Made by a program: the position numbers and the translations under genes
NCBI GenBank assembly: GCA_946807835.1
Contig: OX327690.1
Coordinates: forward strand, 12,496,501 to 12,560,500
Direction of reading: 5' to 3'
Source of the DNA: Ailanthus altissimus
Taxonomy: Eukaryota; Streptophyta; Magnoliopsida; Sapindales; Simaroubaceae
DNA: 64,000 nt
The notes under the pieces: model-generated
What the model saw: the letters and a program-made list of their open reading frames with translations, nothing else
What the model was told of the DNA's origin: nothing
Database searches by the model: none
Shown here: positions 34,906 to 45,844 of the stretch, piece by piece
How the letters are laid out: each line of letters starts with the position of its first letter
How positions within the stretch are numbered: position 1 is the stretch's first letter

Positions 34906-35694
34906 TGTTTAGGACACCCATAAAATAACATTCTCTTATATCATGTAACATATTTTCACTTTTTACATCCACAACTTGTTGTATATTCTATCTCACTTAA
35001 TATAGGACGTATTCCTACTTTTACACATCTCACTCACAAATATAAGAGAGTGTCCTCCCACTTATTTATAAATTGCGAGTTTGCATTTAATTTCATAAAA
35101 AATATAATATAATACAAATGGATGATATTTTATAGGTGTACTATATAACCGTGGTTAATATAAAAAAGTCTTGCCACGTAGCGCTACCATAAGACGCCAT
35201 GTGGTATTTAATTTAAATTTTTATATTTAATCTTTAATTTTTTATTAAATTTTATTTAACGTCATACTTAAAAAGAGTAATTATTATTCTAAGTTAATAA
35301 ATAATTAATATTCAATTAACTATTTTTTATTAAAATTATAAATAAAATTTAAATTACATTAAATTTAAAAATATATAATAAAATATTTTAATTGCGTTAA
35401 ATAGAAGTTTTTGGATTAGTTTTAACTTTTGACCTTTACATTTTTCTCGGGTATTGTTATATTTTGGATATTTGTTTTTTTGAATTTTCAAGATATTTAT
35501 TAAACTATCTTAACATTCCAACTTTTAATTTCAAAAATATATAACAAATTCAAAATTTTAATTTCCAAAATAAATAATTCACAATTTTTTTTTAATTTTT
35601 AAGAATATATTTATAATTTCCAATTGCTGATTTGTGGCAAAACATATATAACAAGTCCAAAATATATTTCTAACTTCTAATTTTGGATTTGTTG
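34906..35694. other. AT-rich spacer with partial copies of neighbouring repeats
   Basis: An inverted pair GGACACCCATAAAATAACATT (34912) and AGAGAGTGTCC (35045-35055) flanks sequence like the 22-bp-repeat family (CTCACTTAATATAGGACG). The 35180-35690 part is AT-rich and includes the inverse of 27906-28248. No gene was seen. Confidence 0.5.
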
Positions 35695-36573
35695 AAATTT
35701 AAATTTAAATTTTAATTATAACATTGAACGTAATTGAAATTAGAATTTTAATTATAATATTTAACATAATTGAAATTTAAATTAGAAGTGAAATTAGAAT
35801 TATAATATTTAATGTAATTGAAGTTGAAATTGAAATTAGAATTAGAATTATAATATTTAATGTAATTGAAGTTGAAATTGAAATTAGAATTTGAATTATG
35901 ATGTTTAACGTAATTAAAGTTGAAATTAAAATTATAACGCTTAACTTAATTGAAATAGTAATTGTAAACATTTAACGTATTTGAAACTGAAATTAGAATT
36001 ATAATATTTTATGTAATTAAAATTAGAATTCAAATTATAACATTTAACATAATAGAAATTGAAATTAGAATTATAACTTTAAAGTAATTGAAATCAAAAT
36101 TAGAATTACAATTATAACATTGAATGTTAGTGAAATCGAAATTGAAATTGGACTATGATATTTAACATAATTAAAATTGAAATTATAACATTCAATGTAA
36201 TTGAAATCGAAATTGTAATTGAAATTATAACATTTTATATAATTGAAATTGAAATTGGATTTGAAATTGTAATATTTAATGTAATTAAAAGTGATATTTG
36301 AATTATAATAATTAACATAATTGAAATTAAAATTATAACATTTAAATTAATTGAAATTTTAATATTTAACGTATTTGAAATTAAAATTGGAATGATAACA
36401 TTTAATGTAATTGAAATTAGAATCAGAATTGTATCATTTAACGTATTTGAAATCAAAATTAGAATTAAAATTATAATATTTGATATAATTGAAATTAAAA
36501 TTATTTAACCTAATTAAAATTATAATATTTAACGTAATTAAAATTAGAATTGAAATCTAAATTATAAGATTTA
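35695..36573 (-). repeat. Hexamer-based array, minus orientation, ~0.9 kb
   Basis: Complement-orientation units GAAATTGAAATTAGAATTATAA and ATTTAACGTAATT are present. Frames on the minus strand are repeat artefacts. Confidence 0.9.
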
Positions 36574-37396
36574 AGGGATAATAACAAATTTATCATAATA
36601 GTTTAAGTATAAATATAACTTTACCTTAATTAGAGATAAAATATCTAAAGTTTCTTTAATCTATTAATTTTTACCGTTAATTTTAATGGTAGAAAAATAA
36701 AAAAATAATTTAACCACATAATTAAACTAAATTTTGGAACGTAGCACTAAATAACATATGTCATCATATAATTGATAATATTTTTTAAAAAAAATTAAAT
36801 TAAATGATAAATCATTAAAAAAAAGAATATGTAACTGTCATCGGAGACGACGGTCGGCTGTCATTTTTCGGCAAGTCTCCGGCATAAAAAAGATCATATT
36901 TTACGTCATTAGAGTCTATTTGTTTGATCTACACAATGTTGTGGTTATTTTTAGCAGAAAAAAGGCTACAAGACGGCCAAATGTGGTGGTGAGGGGCTGC
37001 GGCCTTTGTCGCTCGTTGTCAAACAGTGGGGCAGTGACTTGTACTACTCCCAACTATGGACAGATCTATCTATTTGTACGTAGATATGGGTGGTGCAAGT
37101 TACTGCCCCACCACTTGACGGTGGGCGGCGGCGGCTGCCACCCCTCATCACTATATTTGGCCTTTTTTGATCTTTTTTTGTAAAAATAAATAACCAACCA
37201 TTGTGTAGATAAAGAAAAATAAAGTTCAATGAAGTAAAATTTGATATTTTTTTATCGCCAGAGTATCGTCGAAAAATGGCATCTGGTTTCTGTCGGCCTC
37301 TATTTCCAATGACAATTACAGATTATTTTCTCAAATTTTTATCATTTAATTTATTTTTAAAAATATTTTAAAAAAAATATAAACCAATTAAATAAT
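36574..37396 (+). mobile_element. Second copy of the fold-back MULE-MITE, right end missing
   Basis: It begins AGGGATAATAACAAATTTAT and follows the element at 26395-27572 block by block: CTTTACCTTAATTAGAGATA, the TTTTTCGGC core, ATGTTGTGGTTATTTTT, a GC-rich centre with CGGTGGGCGGCGGCGGCTGCC, then AACCAACCATTGTGTAGAT. It stops near 37396, where hexamer repeats resume, so roughly the last 290 bp of the right TIR are absent. The GC-rich centre differs most from the other copy. Non-coding. Confidence 0.75.
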
Positions 37397-38560
37397 ATAA
37401 AATTGAAATTGGATTTAGAATTATAACATTTAACGAAACTGAAATTGAAATTATAAGATTTAACGTAATTAAAATTGAAATTAGAATTAGAATTATAACA
37501 TTTAACGTTATTGAAATTAAAATTAAAATTAAAATTAAAATTAAAATTAAAATTATAATATTTAATATTATTGAAATTAAAATTATTAATTATAATATTT
37601 AACGTAATTAAAATTGAGTTAAAATTAGAATTGAAATTATAATGTTTAACGTAATTCAAGTTGAAATTGAAATTAGAATTATAATGTTTAACGTAATCAA
37701 AATTAAAATTAAAATTATAACATTTAACGTATTTAAAATTGAAATGAGAATTATATTATTTTATATAATTAAAATTAGAATTGGAATTAAAATTATAAAA
37801 TTTAACATTTAATTAAAATTAGAAATGGAATTATAATTTTAACGTAATTGAAACTGAAATTAAAATTTGAATTATAATAATTAAAGTAAGTGAAATTGAA
37901 TTTATAATATTTAATGTAATTAAAATTAAAATTAGAATTATAACATTCAACATAATTGAAATTAGAATTGTAACTTTTAAAATAGATTTAAAATTAAAAC
38001 ATTTAATGTAAATGAAATCGAAATAGAATTAAAATTAAAATTAAAATAATTAAAATTATAACATTTAATGTAATTGAAATCGAATTTAGAATTAAAATTA
38101 TAACACTTAACGTAATTAAAATTAGAATTGTAATTATAACATTTAATATAATTGAGATTGAAATTGTATTTGAAGTTATAACATTTTAACATAATTAAAA
38201 TAGCTATTAGAATTGTAACATTTAACATAATTCAAATTGAAATTAAATTTAAAATTGAAACTATAATATTTAATGTAATTGAAATTGAAATTGTATCATT
38301 TAACGTAATTGAAATCAAATTTAGAATTAAAATGATAACATTTAACGTAATTAAAATCAAAATTAAAATTATTTAACCTAATTAAAATAAAATTAGAATT
38401 AAAATGATAATATTTAACGTAATTAAAATCGAAATTGAAAATATTTAACCTAATTAAAATAAAATTAGAATTGAAATGATAATATTTAATATAATTAAAA
38501 TTAAAATTAAAATCAGAATTACAAAATTTAATATTATTAAAATTAAAATTATAATATATA
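37397..38560 (-). repeat. Hexamer-based array, minus orientation, ~1.2 kb
   Basis: Same family as the other arrays, with runs of AAAATT and TAACATTTAACGTAATT punctuation. It ends in AT-rich unique DNA. Confidence 0.9.
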
Positions 38561-39330
38561 GTGTAATATATTATCTTTAATTTAATAATATCATAATTTT
38601 TTTATTAATTATTTAATTTTAAAAGGTGTGTTTTATATTTAACTAAATATTAAAAAAGTTTTGATATTTTTTAATTTATTTATTATACAAATAAATATTA
38701 TCAAATTTTAGTATAGAATTAATCTAAAAGCTGAAACAGCCGCACAACCGACTATAGTGGAGGTGTAACTTTTTTAAAATGATGGTTTGCTACTTAACCA
38801 AATGTCACTTCTTTAGCCACATATCTAAAAGCCCTTTTCAATTGCTTCGTAAGCTTAACCATTTTTTATAATTTCACGCTCACAACCCTAACAGCTCAAG
38901 AATTCTACTTGTTAGTGTAAATTGAAACTGCGTGACTCAGAATTTCAATCTTTACCTTCAAATGATATTTCCACTATGCTAAATATCTCCTTTTTTTTTT
39001 TTGTTGTTGTTGTTTTATTATAAAAAAAAACTGTATTCTTACTCGAATGGATTTGATACTTACCAAAAACAATGTCTAACTTTGAAATGTAGAACTATAA
39101 ATTAACTTTAAATTTTATACATGCGACAGAACTAAGCATTGATTTGGTTGAATAAAAAAATTGACTAAATCGAACAGAAATTTTTTAATCTGGCTCTGTT
39201 TGATGTCTAAGAGTAAAACTAATCGGTTTTTATCATTTTTGATTGGTTCAGCCTGAACCAAAAATGGGTAATGAACTGAAAGTTAAAATATAATATAATT
39301 TGAATATTTGATTCAATTTAATTTATTTTA
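38561..39330. other. AT-rich intergenic DNA
   Basis: No gene was found. It contains a T run near 38990-39003, and near 39205-39275 a TCGGTTTTT...GGTTCAGCCTGAACC block of the kind seen in many dispersed plant repeats. Confidence 0.5.
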
Positions 39331-39668
39331 AATTTAAATTTAATTTTAATTAATTCAATTGACTTAATTGATTGATGCATCACATAAATTTAATTAAAAA
39401 TAAAATAAAATTATTGTACAATTGAATTGAATTATAATTTTAATCAATTTAATTAACATAAATTAATTGGCTGTTTGCATGAATACAAATTGACTGAAAA
39501 TAAAATTGAATTTTTGTTCAATGAGTTATAATTTTAATTAACTCAATTGATTTAATTGATTGATTGATCCTATCAATACAAATTAATTAAAAATAAAATT
39601 GAATTCTTGTACAATTGAAGTATAATTTTAATTAATTCAATGAATTTAATTGATTGATTGATCTAATG
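39330..39668 (+). repeat. ~110-bp AT-rich tandem repeat, about three copies
   Basis: Repeated blocks include AATTAATTAAAAATAAAATTG, TTGTACAATTGAA, TATAATTTTAATTAATTCAA and TTTAATTGATTGATTGAT. The copies are degenerate. The array ends just before the LTR at 39676. Confidence 0.7.
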
Positions 39669-39675
39669 AATATTG

Positions 39676-41992
39676 TGAGTAATTTTAAATTTAAGGTGTA
39701 TGCATGTGAGTTTGTGTATTTTATTCAAATATAACATACGTATCACATACATACATATGAAGCAGATGAACGAAATATTATTTACTCAATTATAAACACA
39801 AATGAACTTTTACATATTATCTCATAAATGTAAAATATTTTAAGATTGAGAAATAGTACATTATCAAACATTTGGTATATAGTCGAACTAGAGTACCTGC
39901 CTTGAAACAATTCGTTCACAATTCTAGTTCCTCAATAAGGTAGGTTTGAGGAAGCTAGAATAACAACTTTTCTAGCAAAGGATTCAACTCTTGAATCCTT
40001 ATTTCTACCTTATTGTATGGGTGACCAAAATTAAAGAGAAAAAATGGAGAGGATGTGTTTTTGTGCTCTCAACACTTGAGAGAATTTTCTAACACTTAGC
40101 AAAAATCACATCTCTCTCTCTTTTATGCTCCCCTTGACTGAATTTCTTGATTAATTGAGTAATTAATTGTTCTTTTATTTGTTTATTATTTTCTTTTATT
40201 TTCTCACCTAATGACATCCATTATCTAGGTCAATGTTTGCAATTAGTGTTTTGTTTATTATTATTAACAATAAACCAAATGAAAATAAAATAAAATAAAA
40301 AATAATTTAAATGAACTTGGCCTAAATCTAGGCCAAATGAGAAAACACTTTCTCATTATTAAGAAACATCTTAAGGTCTACCATTTATAATTGTCACCTA
40401 TTTGTTTTTATTATATTATTTAATTAATATTAAATAAATAATTTAATCATATTAAATCATGGTAAAAACGCATGTCAATTTAAATTAAAAAATAAATTGT
40501 TTGATTTCAATTTAAATAATAATATCATACATTATTATTATTATTTTATTTAATAAACATTTTAATTAATAAAATAAAAATATTATTTGTCCAATAAATA
40601 AGGTCATTTTGGTAATTTCTAAATCAAATAGTAATTGGCTCACAATGTGCCATGTGTCAATATCCCACTGGTCAACAACTAAATGTTAACTAATTGATGT
40701 ACTTAACTCTTAAGTCTTGACACGTGCACGACCGGAGGGAAACTGAAGTAAATGTCTAGTCTGCTGAAATTTTATGGATCGAACTATTCAATTCAGTACG
40801 CTGCCCTAGTGCACAATGAGTACACTTCATATTGTGGGACTCTCTAGGTCCACTCCCAATTTGTCAAACAAAATTATTCTGTGAGTCCGAGATCAATGCC
40901 CCATGCACACGTCACGGATATTACAAATCAGTGCTGTAGACCATACAAGTTGAGGTCATAGCGTATATATATAATCCTTCCACAAATCATATCCTAAAAG
41001 AGCAGGGATATAGATCACTACCGTCAAATCCATGTGTGCTCATCCGTAAACTTATCTCTAGACACATATCTTAATAAACAATATATGCAAACATTTTACA
41101 ATATTGTTTAACCCTGTAGGAAACTCTTTTTTTGGGTTTGTTGCTTATGACCATAAGACTTTCTAAGATATAATCTCTGAGCATCTGGATATAAAACTCG
41201 TCCATGTGAGCTGACGGATCATAAATCTGTACACACCGGACTCTATAAGCATCGGACCATACCCAGCGGTCACACCGTGAAAGGTCTGTGATATGCGTGG
41301 AACCAAAGTATGATGGATTACTTACAAGCCCACCATGGTACTCAGGTCAAAGGACCACGTATACTACTTAACTCGAGAGGACCCTCCATTGATGGCTTCA
41401 TGGGATGTCTATTGGGGTCCTCATTGAGTCTGTTTAGTATTTAGTCTTTATTGAACACCTGTATGCTATACGAACTTCCAGTAAGTCCATGGTTAACTAA
41501 GAATAACCATCTAGACCATCTAGCTATAGTATACATTGGTCTATATAAAATGATTCCACCGATAGACCTACATCGGTGAATTTAGACCAGGAATATATAA
41601 TTTGAGAATAGACTCACATATAATTTGAGAATAGACTTACTTAATAACATTTCTTAGCACCTATTGCAACTCTTACAACTATGTTATTACTAATGTATTC
41701 TCAGGTCTTTGTACCGTTACAGACAAGATTCTAACTTTTAAACTTCACTAATTAATATAACATGCTAACTCTTTAGCATTTATAGTTTTCAGTGATGCTA
41801 ACTCTTGGCATTGATATAAACTTCTTTAAATGAAATTTGAACTTCTTCAGATCATATAATGTCTGTAGCGTCACAAGCATTGAACTATTTAATAATAGTA
41901 ATTAACGATTTAACAAATAATGTACTGTATAAATATTATAAAATAAAATATTCATACAACAATGGGATGACATGTAAGCACAAATCCCAACA
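39676..41992 (-). mobile_element. 3' LTR of a minus-strand Ty1-copia element, 2317 bp
   Basis: On the minus strand it starts TGTTGGGATTTGTGCTTACA at 41992 and ends TTAAAATTACTCA at 39676. It is homologous along its length to the solo LTR at 726-3012. Directly upstream on the same strand is the purine-rich GAGCAAGTGGGAGTT, a polypurine tract, which proves it is a 3' LTR. The element is 5'-truncated at about 43150, so no matching 5' LTR lies in the window. Confidence 0.88.
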
Positions 41993-43150
41993 AACTCCCA
42001 CTTGCTCTAGTGCCATTCATAGTGATATCTAATACCCATAAAATTCACGTATTTCTCAAATACCTTTGGAGTTAAGGCCTTAGTCAATGGGTCCGCTACA
42101 TTATTTATAGAGTCAACTCTACAAATTATTTCATCTCCCATAGCCAAGATTCTCTAATTGTGTGGTATTTCCTCTCCACATGCTTAGATCTCTAGTGCGC
42201 TCTTGGCTTTTTTGCTTGTGCAATGGCTCTATTGTTGTTACAGAATAAAGGGATAGGATCCATCGAGCTTGGGACAAGCCCGAGCTCGGTGACAAACTTG
42301 CATATCCACACTGTTTCCTTTGTTGCCTCAGAGGCTGCAATATATTTTGCTTTTGTTGTTGAATCAGCTATAGATCCCTAGTTGGTGCTCTTTCAACTCA
42401 TTGCAACATCGTTGAGGATAAATACATATCCAGATGTAGAATTTCTATCATCTGGATCAGACTGAAAGTTTGAATCTATGTATCCCCTAACCTACAAATC
42501 ACTTTCTCTATAAATGAGAAACTTGTCCTTTGTACCCTTAAGGTATTTGAGGACATGTTTGACTACCATCCAATGGCTGTCACCTGGATCAGATTGATAC
42601 CGGCTAGTAACATTTACAACCATGCTAATGTCAGGTCTCATGCACATAATAGCATACATCAGGTTGCCTACAGCTGATGCATATGGCATCTTAGACATTC
42701 TAACTCTTTCATCTTCCGTCTGAGGAGACATTCTCCTCGAAAGATGAATACCATGTCTGAAAGGTACATTAGCTATCTTACAGTTAGTAAAATTGTACAT
42801 TTGAAGGACACTATCGATGTATGATGATTGAGAGAGTTCTATTAGCTTCATAGCTCTATCTCTATAAAGCTTTATACCCAGTATATAAGAAGCCTCTCCC
42901 AAGTCCTTCATAGAGAATTTTTTGTTTAAATAACTTTTGACTAATTGTAACATACCGATATCATTCCCAATGATCAATATGTCATCCAAGTAGAGAATTA
43001 AGAGGACTACCATACTCCCACTCACCTTTTGATACACACATAGTTTCTCATCATTTTTTATGAAATCAGATCCTTTGATTACCTCATTAAAATGAAGTTT
43101 TCAACTCCGGGAAGCCTGCTTAAGCCCATAAATGGACTTCTTCAGTTTAT
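41993..43150 (-). pseudogene. Ty1-copia reverse transcriptase-RNase H remnant
   Basis: On the minus strand the frame starts abruptly at KLKKSIYGLKQASRS, where a stop replaces the usual Trp. It continues with HFNEVIKGSDFIKNDEKLCV, LYLDDILIIGND (YLDD catalytic box), MKDLGEASYILGIKLYRDRA and MCMRPDISMVVNVTSRYQSD. RNase H follows with FQSDPDDRNSTSGYVF and ADSTTKAKYIAASEATKETV, up to a stop just before the polypurine tract. A few in-frame stops are present. Integrase, protease and gag are lost at the junction near 43150. Confidence 0.88.
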
Positions 43151-45505
43151 TTTGATTTCGAAAGATATTAAATTTGAAGATCTTTTAAATGCAATATGTT
43201 ATACTTTGAGAGTTGACAATGTGAACTATAAGGTGACTTTGAAAATCAAAATTGATGCAACAAGGTGTAAGTTAAAACATATTGAGATTAGAAACGATAG
43301 TGATGTTCGATTCTTTTTTAGCGCCAACAGAAGATCGTATTGTCCTTTATGTGTGATAGTGGATCTTAAAGCTCCTGTTTATGAAGATGATGTATAGCCC
43401 TTCAATCAAAACCCACAATCTATTCATACTCATTTTATGTCAACTAGCGGTAGCAACCGAGTGAGCCATATATTTCCATCAATTTTAATAGTGGTTCCCT
43501 CAAACACAATGAATAAGTATCACAATGTTTCTCTTATACCGTTCAATGAAGACTCAACCTATACACATTACGCTTGTGATGGCATTAGAAACGTTAAGGA
43601 TGTGGAATGAGACTGTGATGATATTAAAAATGTTGATAATTTAGAAGGGGATGATTTAGCAGAAGGTGGACGTTATTATGTTTCAACAAGCTCCCTAAAT
43701 ATTGAAGTTAAAAGAATAGATTTTTGTAAAGCTGAGGACCCTTTTACGTTTATGCCTCCAATACCACTATTAGACTTAGGCATATCAAATAAGATATCGA
43801 GTAGTGAAATTGGCGATGTCTTTGTAGAAAAGTTATTTGATAGTAAAGACGAACTTTACCAGGTTATTAGTATGCTAGCACTAAAGGATAATTAGAGCTT
43901 TAAAGTCTCGAGGTCTACAAAAGATCGTTTTGAGATAAAATGTGATGATGATAGATGTTGATGGCGATTACGTGCGGTGTCAACAGATGCAAGGAAATAT
44001 TTCATTGTGCGCAGAATTGATTCAAATCATGTATGCTAATTAGATCGATTACGCGATAGTCAACAAGTAAAGTCTCGGATTATTGGCAAATTCCTAAAAA
44101 ATAAGTTTGCATCTGTGAGTCAACTTTATAGATCAAAGAAAATCCAAGCAAACATACGTGAAGAGTTTGGTGAGGAGATAACTTACCCTACTAGTTGGCG
44201 ATCTAAGGAGCATGCATTGATGTTGATATGTGGTACTCCAGAGGCTTCATATAAATTACTTCCTACATACTGCCATATATTGGAACAACAGAACCCAGGT
44301 ACAATCACGCATTTGGAGATTGACGATTGCAAGCACTTCAAATATTTCTTCATGACGCTTGGACCATGTATTAGAGGGTTCCGGTCTTTCATCTGACCGA
44401 TTATTGCTGTTGATGGTACATTTTTGAAAAGTGCATACCTGAGAACAATGTTTGTGGTTATTTGTAAGGATTAAAACAACCAAAAATTTTCACTTGCATG
44501 GGGTATTGCTGACTTTGAAAACGATGCTTCATGGATGTGGTTTATGGCAAAACTTCGAGGAGTCATTGGTGATCTCGAGAACCTTATATTTATATCTGAT
44601 TGACATACTAGTATCGAGAAGGCCATTAAAGATGTATTTCTTAATGTATATCATGGGGTATGTATCCATCACTTGAAAGGTAATTTGGTCGCATGATATA
44701 AGATACCGTCAGAGACAACAAAATGAGAGGGATATTTGGCTTTCTATTTTGTTGCTGCCAAGGAGTATTGCGTAGTTGACTTTTAAAAAGAAATTAATAA
44801 GATGCTAGAAATGAAACCAAAGGTAACGAGATACTTGAGGAGGAGGTTGGTTTTTTAAAATGGGTTCGATCAATTGGAGCATTCAGAAGATATGACATCA
44901 TAACCACCAACATTGCAGAGAGCATTAACAATGTTGCAAAGGAAGCACGTGACTTAACAGTAACTACCTTAATTGAGTGGATTCGAGAGTTAATGCAAAG
45001 ATGGTTTGTTGAGAGATGTGTGGCTGCAAAAAATATGTCAAACTTCTTGAGAAATTGGGCCCACAAGAAGATTTGGAAGTGAAATGATGATTCTATTCGT
45101 ATTATAGTACATGCAATAGATCAATCTCGCTTTGTTGTTAAGGACGGAAAAAGAAATGGAATAGTGGACATCCCGTCAAAGTCATGTAGTTGTCGAAAGT
45201 TTGATCTGCGGCAGCTACCGTATGCTCATGCACTTGCAGTATGTAGGCAGGTCAGATTCCAGTACCAGAAATTTTGTTCGCGATATTACACGACTAAGTC
45301 TTTATTGCGTGCATATAGTGAACCAGTAAATCCAGTTGGTCATCCATCAGATTGGAATGTTCTAAAGGAGTTGAGAACTGCTGACATCCAGCCTCCTATA
45401 GTACACCGACAATCAGGAAGATGTCGGAAGAATCGAATTCTATCACAATGTGAGGCACCCACAAAGAATGTATGCAGCTGTTATAAGCATCATAAACATA
45501 ATTGA
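43150..45505 (+). pseudogene. mudrA-like MULE transposase, degenerate
   Basis: In order: a PB1-like N-terminal domain (KFEDLLNAICYTLRVDNVNY, 43165-43395); a MuDR DNA-binding region (DELYQVISMLALKDN, SFKVSRSTKDRFEIKC, 43840-44040); then the DDE core with IIAVDGTFLKSAYLRTMFVV (first Asp near 44413), FENDASWMWFMAKLRGVIGD and LIFISD-HTSIEKAIKDVF (second Asp near 44600). DIITTNIAESINNVAKEARD comes next, and a SWIM zinc finger CSCRKFDLRQLPYAHALAVC (45184-45243) in which the third Cys of the usual LPC-H motif is Tyr. Stops and frame changes occur throughout. Some stops stand where Arg CGA is expected (ISD-stop-H), consistent with methylation-driven decay. The protein start is missing. Confidence 0.88.
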
Positions 45506-45806
45506 CAAACTTATCGAAACCCAATTGTATTACATAGTAGTTGATATGTTCTTTATGAGTTATATTTCTATTTGTGCTTTGTTGTTATGGGACTTATTTG
45601 ACTAATTAATTGTACTTTGTTACTATTATATTTAATTGACTCATTTGTTATGTTTCTTTTCCCCCAATTGATGTTAATAATGCATGCATTGGCTAATTAT
45701 ACATTTACCATTAAATGTATAAATTACATAAAAAGAACTCTATAAACATACAAACATTTAATTTTTCTTTACTTTCTTTTTGCACATTTCCATAAATCAA
45801 TCGTCA

Positions 45807-45844
45807 TTTTGGTCCTAAAAAATGATCCATGATTAGGACCAAAA
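45807..45844. repeat. Short perfect inverted repeat between the convergent MULE genes
   Basis: TTTTGGTCCTAA (45807-45818) and TTAGGACCAAAA (45833-45844) form a 12-bp stem with a 14-base loop. It lies between the ends of the transposase and Ulp1 genes. It might act as a bidirectional terminator-like hairpin or be chance; only the pairing is seen. Confidence 0.6.

Noticed and set aside
36920..37229. Overlapping plus and minus frames rich in Gly/Arg
   Set aside because: They fall in the GC-rich centre of a fold-back MITE, whose palindromic sequence opens both strands.
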